This document shows positions 44,192 to 53,745 of a stretch of 64,000 nucleotides of DNA, piece after piece. The DNA lies in the NCBI GenBank assembly GCA_024233865.1, contig JACKPA010000001.1, positions 434,001-498,000 on the forward strand, in the 5' to 3' direction. Each line of letters starts with the position of its first letter. Position 1 is the stretch's first letter. The notes beneath the pieces were generated by a model. It did not search any database and was not told the DNA's origin. It was given only the letters and a program-made list of their open reading frames with translations. A program made the translations under genes and the position numbers. Origin of the DNA: Leptospiraceae bacterium. Lineage in GTDB: Bacteria; Spirochaetota; Leptospiria; Leptospirales; Leptospiraceae.

Positions 44192-46087
44192 ATGAAGACA
44201 GTTATGAAATACGCTATATATTTTTTTTTATTAATACTTTCTTTGGGATCACAGCCATTAAAAAATTTACCGGAAACCACTTTTGGTGCCCCCTTAAATA
44301 CTCAAAATGCAGAGTACAACCCAATTATTAGCCCTGACGGCAGATACATTGTATTCCAATCGGATAGACCAGGGGGACAAGGCGGAATGGACCTTTGGCT
44401 TTCTGAAAACAAAAACTACAAAAATAGAATGGGCAAACCAAGTTGGACAGAGCCTGTAAATTTTAAACAATTGAATACTCCTTCTTACGAAGGTGGTTTT
44501 TCCCTCTTGTTTGACAAAGACAATATCCCTTCCGAAATCTATTTTTCTTCTTATAGTGCAAATTACAAAAGCAATGCCTCGGTGGATACCCGTTCCGGCA
44601 AAGATGGTTTTGATGGTTTAAATATCTATTATACAAAAAGGACAAAAAATGGCAAATGGTCTTTGCCTACACACCTAAATGAAGTCAATTCCAATTTTGA
44701 TGATAGGATGCCAACCATTTCCCCAGACGGGAAAACAATGATTTTTAGCTCAAACAGACCTGGGGGATTTGGAAAGTATGACCTTTGGATTAGCAAAAGG
44801 GATTTGCAAACCAACAAATGGTCAGAGCCTCGTAATGCCGGTGAAGAGGTTAATTCTTCCGGAAATGAGATTATGCCATATTTTCATTTTGATGGGATGT
44901 CGATTTTTTACAGCTCAGATAAAAACGATGATAATTACAAATTTAGCTTTTATACGGTAGATTTTGAGGACTATCAGTTTGCCAATTCTAAAATTTTAAG
45001 CTATCCTTTTAATAGTGAAAATGATGATGAAGGGATTTCACTTACCCATGATGGGATATGGATTTATTATGCTTCCAACAAACCGGGGGGGGAAGGTCAA
45101 TTTGACATATACAGAGCTCCTTTTCCGGAATATTTAAGAAAGCATTACTCGTTTATATTTAACGGTCTTGTATTAGACGGCTCGGAATCTACTATGATCG
45201 GAATTGATTCCACTATTCATATTTTTAATGAAAAAGGATATATTCGAACGATTACTTCTAAACGAATCGGAGGCGACCTTTCCAAGCATGATCATAAAAA
45301 TTTTGAAACAAAAATAGAAACCGGTTATTTGTACAAGGTAGAAGTTTCCTCGCCCGGTTTTCATCCTACCGAATTGACCTTAGACCTAAGAGGGAATGTT
45401 GGACAAAATAAATCAAGGTATGAAAAAATTGTCCTTATGCCAATTCGAGAGATTAAGAAAGAAGAACCAAAAGAGGAGTTGGTTCACGTTATTTTAAAAG
45501 ACTTTATGACAAAAGCTACCATTACAAAAGGAAAAGTCATTCTATTCACTGAAAAAGAACGTGGAGGCACCGAGCTATCTAAAAAAGAAGAGGAAGCGTT
45601 CGTTATTGAAAAGCTTCCCGAAACAGATTTTGAATTGCTTGCGAAAGCTCCGAATTACAAAGACGAAACCGTATTTATCAAAAAAGATTCGGAAACTGTA
45701 AAAGAGAAAAAAGACATAGAAATTTATTTGCGAAAGTTATCTGATATTCCGGCTATTTATAAAGAACAATTATTGTTTGCATTTAATGAATATTTATTAA
45801 CTAAAAAACAAACAGAATTTTTGGATAGATTAGCTGGCTATTTGTTAGAACATCCCAAAGACATCTTGGAAATCGGTGGGCATACGGATAACATAGCCAC
45901 GAAAGAATATAACGTAAAATTGAGTCAAATGAGAGCTGATGAAGTAAAAAAATATTTGGTTAAAAAAGGAATTGCAGAAGATCGCTTGTTTACAAGAGCT
46001 TATTGGTATTCTCAACCGGTTGGAGACAATAAAACTGCCGAAGGTCGAGCCCAAAATAGAAGAGCTAATTTTAATAAGTTGAACTAA
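44192..46087 (+). CDS. PD40/WD40-like repeat protein with OmpA domain
   Basis: A signal sequence (residues 1-20, YFFLLILSLGSQ) precedes PD40-type beta-propeller blades: SPDGRYIVFQSDRPGG, SPDGKTMIFSSNRPGG, FDGMSIFYSSD and HDGIWIYYASNKPGG. A carboxypeptidase-regulatory-like middle region follows. The C-terminal OmpA domain (about 510-631) shows EIGGHTDNIATKEYN and GRAQNRRANF, which bind peptidoglycan. It is likely periplasmic, linking the outer membrane to murein. An eight-G tract at 45085-45092 lies in a PGG codon run. A second start at 44204 is possible. Confidence 0.86.
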   Translation: MKTVMKYAIYFFLLILSLGSQPLKNLPETTFGAPLNTQNAEYNPIISPDGRYIVFQSDRPGGQGGMDLWLSENKNYKNRMGKPSWTEPVNFKQLNTPSYEGGFSLLFDKDNIPSEIYFSSYSANYKSNASVDTRSGKDGFDGLNIYYTKRTKNGKWSLPTHLNEVNSNFDDRMPTISPDGKTMIFSSNRPGGFGKYDLWISKRDLQTNKWSEPRNAGEEVNSSGNEIMPYFHFDGMSIFYSSDKNDDNYKFSFYTVDFEDYQFANSKILSYPFNSENDDEGISLTHDGIWIYYASNKPGGEGQFDIYRAPFPEYLRKHYSFIFNGLVLDGSESTMIGIDSTIHIFNEKGYIRTITSKRIGGDLSKHDHKNFETKIETGYLYKVEVSSPGFHPTELTLDLRGNVGQNKSRYEKIVLMPIREIKKEEPKEELVHVILKDFMTKATITKGKVILFTEKERGGTELSKKEEEAFVIEKLPETDFELLAKAPNYKDETVFIKKDSETVKEKKDIEIYLRKLSDIPAIYKEQLLFAFNEYLLTKKQTEFLDRLAGYLLEHPKDILEIGGHTDNIATKEYNVKLSQMRADEVKKYLVKKGIAEDRLFTRAYWYSQPVGDNKTAEGRAQNRRANFNKLN

Positions 46088-46102
46088 TCAAGAAGAGACT
46101 CC

Positions 46103-46621
46103 TTGACAAAAATTATTCAAAAACTAGATACTTCGTTAGCGTATTACGTTCATTCCAAAATTAAAAATAAGAGATTAGACCGAGTACTGGCTAGAATCAA
46201 TACAGGAGAATTAATGGTTCTCCTGTTGCTTCCCTATATGGTTTATATTCATGGATGGGATTTTTGGAAACCGCTTGTACACGTATCTATAACAGCATTT
46301 CTGACAGACATCCTGATTTTGTTTTTAAAAAAAACCACTTCTCGAAACAGACCCTTTATTGGAATTATGGGTCATACGGGAGAACATCCGGATATGAAAC
46401 ACTCCTTTCCTTCTGCTCACGCTGCCAATTCCATGGTTGCAGTAACTGTACTGATACTAGGATACGATTATTCTTACTACTTCTTTTTTCTCAGTATCTT
46501 GGCTGGCATAGGAAGGCTTATCACGCTGCATCATTATTTGAGTGATGTTATGGGAGGATGGTTAATTGGTTTTTTAATGGGGATATTGGGATATTTTATA
46601 AAGTATTTGTTAATGAATTGA
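46103..46621 (+). CDS. PAP2-family membrane phosphatase (small)
   Basis: It starts at TTG 46103, supported by AAGAGA upstream, and no in-frame ATG precedes the domain. The 172-residue membrane protein has the PAP2 motifs KKTTSRNRPF, PSAHAANS and GRLITLHHYLSDVMGG. It would dephosphorylate isoprenyl or lipid phosphates. It is 15 bases after the OmpA-domain gene, so the two share a transcript. It is the second PAP2 protein in the window and lacks the long C-terminal extension of the first. Confidence 0.85.
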   Translation: MTKIIQKLDTSLAYYVHSKIKNKRLDRVLARINTGELMVLLLLPYMVYIHGWDFWKPLVHVSITAFLTDILILFLKKTTSRNRPFIGIMGHTGEHPDMKHSFPSAHAANSMVAVTVLILGYDYSYYFFFLSILAGIGRLITLHHYLSDVMGGWLIGFLMGILGYFIKYLLMN

Positions 46622-46770
46622 GTATGGAAAATTAACACCGAGAATCGGTCTGCCAGATCTGTTCTTCTCGTAAGGCTTTAATGATAATGTCATCAATATT
46701 TTCATCTGCTATAATTAAAACTCCTTAGATTATTTTCCAAAAAGATTTTTAAAAAGTAAAGTCAATTATT
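46622..46770. other. Intergenic, possible short remnant on the minus strand
   Basis: On the minus strand AAGGAG is followed by a 25-codon open stretch (ADENIDDIIIKALREEQIWQ) ending in TAA near 46633. It has no ATG start. It may be a decayed gene start, but it is too short to assign. The region ends at repeat element B. Confidence 0.3.
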
Positions 46771-46929
46771 TTAACGTGAGTTCGAAATAACAATTTTATT
46801 TTCACCTAAAGGGCAACCACCGGGGGATTGCCCTTACAAAAAGCCTTTGATAGCCTTTGGTGTAGGGGTAAACCACTGTGTTTACCCTAATAATTGTTAG
46901 GAATTTTTCTTATGTCGAACTGACGTTAA
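46771..46929. repeat. MITE-like palindromic element, copy B (complete)
   Basis: This 159-base copy is bounded by TTAACGTGAGTTCGA (46771-46785) and TCGAACTGACGTTAA (46915-46929), inverted repeats with one mismatch. Inside are palindromes GGGCAA...TTGCCC (46811-46833) and GGGTAAAC...GTTTACCC (46866-46887). It has no coding capacity. It matches elements A and C and is the best-preserved copy. Confidence 0.85.
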
Positions 46930-47037
46930 TTATCGTATAAGATGAGCGGCATACAGTGGAATGGATTTGATATTTTTCTTGTAACCAAAATTTTTTCCGG
47001 AAATTCTTATTGCATATTCGGGACTGTACTTTCCATA
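46930..47037 (-). pseudogene. C-terminal remnant of a DUF4143-type AAA ATPase
   Basis: The minus strand reads YGKYSPEYAIRISGKNFG followed by KNIKSIPLYAAHLIR and a stop at 46930-46932. The xIKSIPLYAxxxI ending is typical of DUF4143-domain ATP-binding proteins. Only about 35 codons remain, with a stop just upstream. The stop codon lies at the edge of element B, so the element probably inserted here or the gene decayed around it. Confidence 0.45.
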
Positions 47038-47318
47038 TCAAAATTTTCCATAAGCAGCAATATTTTAATAAACTCAAGAAACTAGTCAATAAAAATAACA
47101 AGAACAAGAGATTATTCATACGAAAAAAGCAGAAAAATAGAGATTATTGATATGAAAAAAGTCTGTTTGTAGGTTTGGTTTGCTTGATTCTATTACACTA
47201 TCATCACCGGTGTTTTTACAAATTATAAATTATTGGTAGACAGATAATTTATGGAAGAAATGCTTTTCTTTAGGCTTGGTAAATTAGAAGACATAGGTGT
47301 AAATAAGGAATAATAAAT
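47038..47318. other. Non-coding leader region of the chemotaxis operon
   Basis: About 280 AT-rich bases hold no gene. AAGGA lies about 8 bases before the ATG at 47319. A short near-repeat of AGATTATT...ATATGAAAAAA type is visible around 47110-47160. No clear promoter is seen. Confidence 0.4.
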
Positions 47319-49316
47319 ATGGGTATTTTTGAAAAAATCTTTTTTCGGTACGATTTAAAGAAGAGATTACTAATTTTTAACTCTTTTTTGGTTATTTTGG
47401 GAGCTGGTGTTGTTTCTATAATATTTTTGTACGTAACGGATAAAACAATCAAAAAATCCGTGAGGGAAAATATTGAAACCATCAGAGACGAAAAAAGTCG
47501 AGAAATTACAACTTATTTTAATAACAAGGCAAGTGATTTAATTGTTCTTGCAAGTTCCCCTACCGTAAAAGAGGCTTATAAAGAGTTTAAGCTATACTAT
47601 GAAACTCAAGTAAAGTTAAACGGACAGGATTTTTTTCGAACCTATTTGCAAAGGTATTATATTTCCGAAAACCCGAACCCCCCCGGGCAAAAGGACAACT
47701 TAGACTTTGCTACGGACGGGAGTGGTTATTCTGATTCACATAGGAAATACCATCCCTATTTTAGAAACTTCATCAAAACCAAGCACTACTATGACTTGTT
47801 TATTGTAGATGCAGAATCCGGTCAGATATTGTACACCGTTTTTAAGGAAACAGACTATGCGACAAATTTGGTAAACGGAGCCTACCAAAGTGCCAATATA
47901 GCAAAGCTCTTTAACGAAGTTCGAACTTCAAGCGGCTCCCAGGAAGCGTATTTTGTGGATTTTGCCAATTATGCCCCTTCTAACAATGATCCGGCTTCTT
48001 TTATCGGTTATCCCGTTTATGTGGATGGAAAGTTGGCGGCTGTTCTTATATTTCAACTGCCCATAGATGAAATCAACAGTACTATGTTAAAAACCATTAG
48101 CATGGATAATCCAGAAGAAAGGAAATATTTGATGAGCTATCTCGTGGGTCAAGACCTTTTGCTTCGTTCTCAATTAAGTTCGGTGAAAGAGGCAACCATA
48201 TTGAGAAAGAGGGTTGATGGAGACAAAAAAAGTGTTAAGCGAGCATTCAAAGGTGACAAAGGAGTTGTGGAAGAAACCAACATTAACGGAGACGACGTTT
48301 ATAGTGCTTACTCTGCCGTAAAAATCTTTGGAACGAATTTCGCCATTGTAACAGAATATGATCGTTCGGAAGCTCTCAAGAATTTGTATGCTATTCGGTT
48401 ACAAATCTCTATCTTTTTAGCTGTGATCATCGCAATTGCAATGGTACTAACTTACCTTGTATCCCAAAAGTTATCCAATCCGATCATCGAAGCGGTAAAT
48501 ATTCTGTCAACTTCCAGTCGTGAAATTGCCTCTGTTGTGGAACAGCAAGAGAAAAATGCCAATGCCCAATCTGCTTCTGCCAATGAAACAACTACTACCA
48601 TGTCCGAACTTAGCACTTCCTCACGGCATACCGCAGATCAGGCAGAAAACGTTGCGGAAAAGACGAGACTTGCCCAAGCCAAAGCGACTCATGGAATGGA
48701 ATCCATTCAAAAACTGACAAGTTCAATGGAGACTCTAAAAGAGCGTGTTTCTATGATTGCGGATCAAATTTCACAACTTAGTGAGAAAAACAACCAAATA
48801 GGAAACATCATCAACCTTGTAAGTGACCTGGCAAACCAAACCAACATGCTGGCTTTGAATGCTGCGGTAGAAGCTGCCAGAGCCGGTGAATACGGACGTG
48901 GTTTTTCTGTTGTAGCGATAGAGATTCGGAAGTTAGCAGATGAGAGTAAAAAGTCTGCCGTCAAGATTCAAGAGATTATATACGAGATCAAAAAGGCAAC
49001 AGACACTTCCGTTATGGTGACTGACGAAGGAAATAAAAAAGTAGAAGAGAGCTTTTATCTAGGAAAAGAAGCGGTGGATGCCTTTGAAGGGGTAAACAAT
49101 TCCATTATGGGTGTTTTTGAAAGTACAGAACAAATCACGCTGAACGTAAAACAACAAGCAATGGCGATCAACGAAGTTTTACAAGCAATGAACGCACTCA
49201 ATAAAGGTTCTACGGAAACTGCCAATGGAGTCGCTCAAACAAAAATAGGTATTGAACAACTAAACCAGGCTGCCTATAAACTAACTGAAATCGTAAGCGG
49301 TCATTCTTTGAGATAA
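47319..49316 (+). CDS. Methyl-accepting chemotaxis protein
   Basis: The 665-residue receptor has TM1 (about residues 17-42), a periplasmic dCache-like sensor domain (45-345), TM2 (351-375, ISIFLAVIIAIAMVLTYLV), and a cytoplasmic signalling domain. The hairpin tip reads NLVSDLANQTNMLALNAAVEAARAGEYGRGFSVVA. There is little or no HAMP domain between TM2 and the coiled coil. It is one base upstream of cheA, so it belongs to the same signalling unit. The ligand is unknown. Confidence 0.92.
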   Translation: MGIFEKIFFRYDLKKRLLIFNSFLVILGAGVVSIIFLYVTDKTIKKSVRENIETIRDEKSREITTYFNNKASDLIVLASSPTVKEAYKEFKLYYETQVKLNGQDFFRTYLQRYYISENPNPPGQKDNLDFATDGSGYSDSHRKYHPYFRNFIKTKHYYDLFIVDAESGQILYTVFKETDYATNLVNGAYQSANIAKLFNEVRTSSGSQEAYFVDFANYAPSNNDPASFIGYPVYVDGKLAAVLIFQLPIDEINSTMLKTISMDNPEERKYLMSYLVGQDLLLRSQLSSVKEATILRKRVDGDKKSVKRAFKGDKGVVEETNINGDDVYSAYSAVKIFGTNFAIVTEYDRSEALKNLYAIRLQISIFLAVIIAIAMVLTYLVSQKLSNPIIEAVNILSTSSREIASVVEQQEKNANAQSASANETTTTMSELSTSSRHTADQAENVAEKTRLAQAKATHGMESIQKLTSSMETLKERVSMIADQISQLSEKNNQIGNIINLVSDLANQTNMLALNAAVEAARAGEYGRGFSVVAIEIRKLADESKKSAVKIQEIIYEIKKATDTSVMVTDEGNKKVEESFYLGKEAVDAFEGVNNSIMGVFESTEQITLNVKQQAMAINEVLQAMNALNKGSTETANGVAQTKIGIEQLNQAAYKLTEIVSGHSLR

Positions 49317-49317
49317 A

Positions 49318-51720
49318 ATGATAGAAGATAAAGAACTATCTGACCTTTTTAAGGTAGAAAGCGAAGAGCATATCAGCCAGATCGAAGATGGTCTTCTTGT
49401 TATAGAGAAAGATCCTGGTGATTTGGAGACCATGCATACCATCTTTCGAGAAGCACACAGTCTGAAAGGAGCTGCTCGTATGCTTGGGGTAAATGACGTA
49501 GAAACGATAGCCCACATCATGGAAGAAATGCTGGGAAAAGCCAGTCGGGGCGAAGCACGAGTTACCCCTGAGCAAATTGACAGAATCTATATGGCTTTGG
49601 ATTCGGTAAAAAAGCTCGTAGATGAAGCTGTAACCGGAGAAGAAGCTAAAGTAGACATACTTTATGTAATTGAGGTATTGAACGGAACACAAGCCATGAA
49701 TCGAAAAGGTTCTGCCCTCAAACCTGTTCCCCATGTAAAAGCTCCTTCTCAGCCCAAGATATCGGAAACAAAAAAACCTGATATTCCGGAAGCACCAAAA
49801 CAAGTAGAAGTTCCCGTACAAATAGAAAAAACTCAGCCGCAAGCGGAAGAAGTTCAACCACAAGCAGAAGAAGTAAAACCTGTATTTCCCGAACCTGCTC
49901 TGGAAGAAAAACCTGTAGCCAAACAACCAACAGTCAAGCCAAAAACAGAATCTCATCAAGACAAGTATAAGATTGATACGATGCGGGTTGATTCGGGTAA
50001 ACTGGACGCTTTGATGGTTCAGACAGGTGAACTGATTGTTACCAAATTACGGATTGCAAGAAGATTAAAAGATATCAACGATATACAACTACACTTTGAA
50101 GATATTCAAAAAATTAACTTTGAAGCCAAAAAGATACTCAAAGAGTTCGAGTCTTTGGAAAAAACGGGAAGTTTGCAACGCTCTGTTGTTACTCGTTTGC
50201 AAGGGATTTTTAACGATCACAGAGAAAAACTCGAAGTAATGGAAAACCTTTTGGGGAATTTGCAAAAAACGTCGAGCAATGACTCTGCTAAGCTTGATTT
50301 GATTGCAGGCAAGATTGAAGATGGTATTCAAAAGATAAGGATGCTTCCTCTTTCTTCCGTTTTTTCTTTGTTTAATAGAACAGTACGCGATTTGTGTAGA
50401 ACTACGGAAAAAGAAATCAACTTAGTAACGGAAGGCGGCAACATAACAGCAGACAAGCAAATCATAGAAGACTTAAAAGACCCTTTGATGCACTTGGTTC
50501 GGAATGCAGTAGATCATGGGATTGAACCACCAGCGGAAAGGATCGCCAAATCAAAAGACCCAACTGCCACTCTTAAACTGATTGGAAAAAGTCTAAACAA
50601 CATGGTTGTGATTGAAATAAGCGATGACGGAAGGGGTTTGGACGTAGAAAGGATAAAGCAAAAAGCTCTGGAAAAAGGACTGTTTTCTGTGGAAGAATTA
50701 AACGCCATGGACGATCAAAAGGTCTTTTTTATCATCTTTATGCACGGTTTTTCCACTCGCTCCCAAGTTGACGCTCTCTCTGGCAGAGGTGTTGGTATGG
50801 ATGTTGTAAAGACCTTTGTGGACAATATGAAGGGCAATATCGAAATATCTTCTACTCCCAATAAAGGAACGACATTTACACTCCGTTTGCCTATCCGCTT
50901 TTCGACAACACACGTTTTGATCATCGAAGTAGACAAAAGGCACTATGCCATACCTATTGACTACGTAGTTTTGAGTAAAATGATTCAACCTTCCGAAGTC
51001 TATACTATTGAAGGGAAGAATACCGTGACAATAGGAAACGAGCCTGTTTCAGTTATATTTTTAAAAGACTATCTCGACATTGAAACAACTCAGTCATCTT
51101 CTTTGGATTCGCCTCATCCTTGTATTACCATTTCCGATGGAAATAGAAAAGTGGGAATTATTGTAGACAATATTCTTGATAAACAAGAAGTGATAATGAA
51201 ACCTTTGGGTGGAGTTTTACAAAGAGTAAGAAACGTTTCGGGTGGAACCATCTTAGAGTCCGGAAATGTCTGTATAATCCTAAACCCTAAGGATTTGATT
51301 CAGTCCATTATCAAGAAAAAAATCTACTTTGAAATCCAATCCGAGGCAACATACCAAGAACCAACCATTTTAGTAGCTGAAGACTCCCCTACCATTGCTA
51401 CTCAAATCAAAAGGATTTTAGAAACAAACGGATATGTAGTTAAGGTAGCAGTAGACGGAGAAGACGCTCACAAACAACTTATGGAAAGTAATTTTGCTGC
51501 ATTATTGACTGACATTGAAATGCCAAATATGGATGGTTTAACCCTGACCAAACTCTTGCGAAAATCAGAAAAATTTAAAGAATTGCCAATTATAGTTTTG
51601 ACTTCTTTAGGTAGCGTGGGAAATATAAAAGCCGGTATGGATGCCGGAGCAAATGCGTATCTGGTAAAATCTTCTTTTAATCAATTTGAGTTAATACAAA
51701 CAATTAAGAGGTTTATATAA
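49318..51720 (+). CDS. cheA: CheA hybrid histidine kinase with C-terminal receiver
   Basis: The 800-residue protein has an N-terminal HPt domain (H47 in REAHSLKGAARML), a Pro/Glu-rich linker (about 140-215), and a dimerisation region (DTMRVDSGKLDALMVQTGEL). A HATPase domain shows HLVRNAVDHGIE and DDGRGLD, and a CheW-like domain follows (about 540-670). A receiver carries the phospho-acceptor D732 (LLTDIEMPNMDG). The fusion is like FrzE, WspE or PilL-type kinases rather than classical CheA. It starts one base after the MCP gene and ends one base before cheB. Confidence 0.94.
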   Translation: MIEDKELSDLFKVESEEHISQIEDGLLVIEKDPGDLETMHTIFREAHSLKGAARMLGVNDVETIAHIMEEMLGKASRGEARVTPEQIDRIYMALDSVKKLVDEAVTGEEAKVDILYVIEVLNGTQAMNRKGSALKPVPHVKAPSQPKISETKKPDIPEAPKQVEVPVQIEKTQPQAEEVQPQAEEVKPVFPEPALEEKPVAKQPTVKPKTESHQDKYKIDTMRVDSGKLDALMVQTGELIVTKLRIARRLKDINDIQLHFEDIQKINFEAKKILKEFESLEKTGSLQRSVVTRLQGIFNDHREKLEVMENLLGNLQKTSSNDSAKLDLIAGKIEDGIQKIRMLPLSSVFSLFNRTVRDLCRTTEKEINLVTEGGNITADKQIIEDLKDPLMHLVRNAVDHGIEPPAERIAKSKDPTATLKLIGKSLNNMVVIEISDDGRGLDVERIKQKALEKGLFSVEELNAMDDQKVFFIIFMHGFSTRSQVDALSGRGVGMDVVKTFVDNMKGNIEISSTPNKGTTFTLRLPIRFSTTHVLIIEVDKRHYAIPIDYVVLSKMIQPSEVYTIEGKNTVTIGNEPVSVIFLKDYLDIETTQSSSLDSPHPCITISDGNRKVGIIVDNILDKQEVIMKPLGGVLQRVRNVSGGTILESGNVCIILNPKDLIQSIIKKKIYFEIQSEATYQEPTILVAEDSPTIATQIKRILETNGYVVKVAVDGEDAHKQLMESNFAALLTDIEMPNMDGLTLTKLLRKSEKFKELPIIVLTSLGSVGNIKAGMDAGANAYLVKSSFNQFELIQTIKRFI

Positions 51721-51721
51721 A

Positions 51722-52801
51722 ATGGCAGAAAAGAAAATTCGTGTACTATTGGTTGATGATTCTCCTATTGTGATCGCTACCCTAAAAAAAATTTTAAGCA
51801 AAAGCGATTCCATTGAAATTGTAGGTACAGCCGGCAATGGAAAGGAAGGGATGGAAAAAATTGCAACTCTTAATCCGGATATGATTTGCACTGATCTCAT
51901 GATGCCAATTATGGATGGGTTGGAATTTACCAAACAAATTATGGAGAATTCTCCTAAACCAATTTTGGTTATTAGCTCTGCCGTTCAAAAAGAAGATACG
52001 GGTAATATATTTAACTTACTACAAGCTGGAGCTGTTGACGTATATCCCAAACCAAGAGGAAACCAAACGGGGGATTACGACAAAATTGCAGATGAGCTTA
52101 TCAAAAAAATCAAGGTTGTAAACGGAGTTGTTGTTTTTAGTCGAAAAAAAACGACTAGTTCCTTTCAGGCTTTACCAACAACACCGGGAGTTGATACAAC
52201 TTCTCATTCTTTTCCTGCTGCGGGAACGTCTCATAACTTTAAAATTGTTCTGATTGGAGCTTCAACAGGAGGACCGCCTGCTCTTTTGGAAATCCTTTCT
52301 CGTTTGCCAGCAACTTTTCCCATTCCCATTGTTTGTGTCCAACATATTAGCATCGGATTTTCTAACGAGCTGGTCAAATGGCTAAACAACAATGTTTCTC
52401 TAAAGGTAAAAACAGCCAAACAAGGAGAAATGCCAAGTGCCGGAAACATTTATTTTCCAACCGAAGACTGCCATTTAGGAATTGATCCTGGTGGCAAGTT
52501 TATGGATTTGAAATCAGTCCCTTTTAAGGGACATAGACCTTCGGTATCGGTTTCTTTTTATTCCTTTTTTGAATACTATAGAGCCAACACGCTGGCAGTT
52601 TTGCTAACTGGAATGGGAGATGACGGAGCTGATGCCATGAAAGCAATTCGGACACAAGGCGGATACACTATAGCCCAAGATGAAAAGACTTGTGTGGTTT
52701 TTGGAATGCCAAAAGTTGCCATCGAACTGGGAGGAGCAAAAGAAATTTTACCCTTACCGAACATAGCCGGAAGAATCAAAGAGCTTTGCAAGGTTTTTTA
52801 G
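51722..52801 (+). CDS. cheB: Protein-glutamate methylesterase CheB
   Basis: The 359-residue protein has an N-terminal receiver (VDDSPI, D58 in ICTDLMMP) and the CheB_methylest domain. The catalytic residues are S181 (LIGASTGGPPALL), H208 (CVQHISIGF) and an Asp in LTGMGDDGADAM. It removes methyl groups from the receptor. No cheR is next to it, so the methylating partner lies elsewhere. It is the third gene of the mcp-cheA-cheB operon with one-base spacers. Confidence 0.95.
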   Translation: MAEKKIRVLLVDDSPIVIATLKKILSKSDSIEIVGTAGNGKEGMEKIATLNPDMICTDLMMPIMDGLEFTKQIMENSPKPILVISSAVQKEDTGNIFNLLQAGAVDVYPKPRGNQTGDYDKIADELIKKIKVVNGVVVFSRKKTTSSFQALPTTPGVDTTSHSFPAAGTSHNFKIVLIGASTGGPPALLEILSRLPATFPIPIVCVQHISIGFSNELVKWLNNNVSLKVKTAKQGEMPSAGNIYFPTEDCHLGIDPGGKFMDLKSVPFKGHRPSVSVSFYSFFEYYRANTLAVLLTGMGDDGADAMKAIRTQGGYTIAQDEKTCVVFGMPKVAIELGGAKEILPLPNIAGRIKELCKVF

Positions 52802-52873
52802 GAAAAAATACTTCTTGCAAGCTAAAATAGAATTTAGTTGTATTAATTAACTTTTACGTAATTTGGAGTATAA

Positions 52874-53623
52874 ATGATGAATATAAAAAATCAATTTAAA
52901 GCAATGATACTACTTTTATCAGTGTCTCTTTTTCCTGGCTCTATATTTGCATTTGGAACTTATGCAAAGGGATCAGTTGTTGCAAAGATTATCCAATTTG
53001 AAAGCCGAGGAATACTTTTTGATTCTTATGAAGGAGTATTGGAGATTACAGGTTTAGATAAAGATGAGAAATGTGACGAAGCCAAGGATGAATGTTTTAC
53101 ACCGGTAACACAAAAAATGGATTTTAGCGTTAGACCAGAAAATGCAGACTTGGTAAACTACCTACAAAAGAATCTCAACCAAGAATTGCTTCTTCAATAC
53201 AGAGTTCACCGGATAAAGGCAATTGCACTCTCCTCTGATATGGAGATATTATCAGCTGCAAAACAAGAAGCTTCTGTTCCGGCAGAGCAGGGAGACAAAT
53301 TGATTGTAGCCAAATCTGGCTCCAAAAGAAATTTTTCGGTTTCGGGAAAAGTTTTACAACTAGATTACCAGGGGACGTTTATTGGAACTTATGAAGGTTT
53401 GTATGTGGATGCGATAAGAGGAAAAGTTCATCCATTTTCGGTAACAAGCGAGCAAATGGCAAAGTATGCACAAGTATCCATGAAAAGCTCAACAAAATAC
53501 AATATGGGTATCTCTGTTGCGTATGCAACCGGATTCAGAAAATCAAATTATGATTTGTTTGAAATTAACTATAAAGAGCCGGCAGGTGGAGTTCACACTT
53601 CAATGAATGAGCCATCTGAATAA
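52874..53623 (+). CDS. Exported protein with an internal duplication
   Basis: The 249-residue protein has a signal peptide (LLLSVSLFPGSIFAFG). Two halves look related: GSVVAKIIQFESRGILFDSYEGVLEI near the start and SGKVLQLDYQGTFIGTYEGLYV later. Each resembles a small beta-barrel or OB-like unit. I do not recognise the family. A TTTGGAGT sequence precedes the ATG. It is not a lipoprotein by its signal peptide. Confidence 0.7.
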   Translation: MMNIKNQFKAMILLLSVSLFPGSIFAFGTYAKGSVVAKIIQFESRGILFDSYEGVLEITGLDKDEKCDEAKDECFTPVTQKMDFSVRPENADLVNYLQKNLNQELLLQYRVHRIKAIALSSDMEILSAAKQEASVPAEQGDKLIVAKSGSKRNFSVSGKVLQLDYQGTFIGTYEGLYVDAIRGKVHPFSVTSEQMAKYAQVSMKSSTKYNMGISVAYATGFRKSNYDLFEINYKEPAGGVHTSMNEPSE

Positions 53624-53633
53624 TAATTTAACT

Positions 53634-53656
53634 CTCTCGAAAAGAGGTTTTTAGGC
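53634..53656. terminator. Weak hairpin with T-run after the exported protein gene
   Basis: CTCT, a short loop and AGAG are followed by GGTTTTTAGG, resembling an intrinsic terminator for the upstream gene. The stem is only four pairs and the assignment is tentative. Confidence 0.35.
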
Positions 53657-53745
53657 AATTTTACTCATTAAGTGAAGAGAATAACAAATTACTTAAAAAT
53701 CTCTTTTACTTAGTGGGGAATCTTTTTTCTTATCCGGAACTCACC

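Noticed and set aside
46910..47119. 70-codon ORF starting MNNLLFLLF on the minus strand
   Set aside because: It crosses the repeat boundary and is out of frame with the DUF4143-like remnant, which explains the region better.
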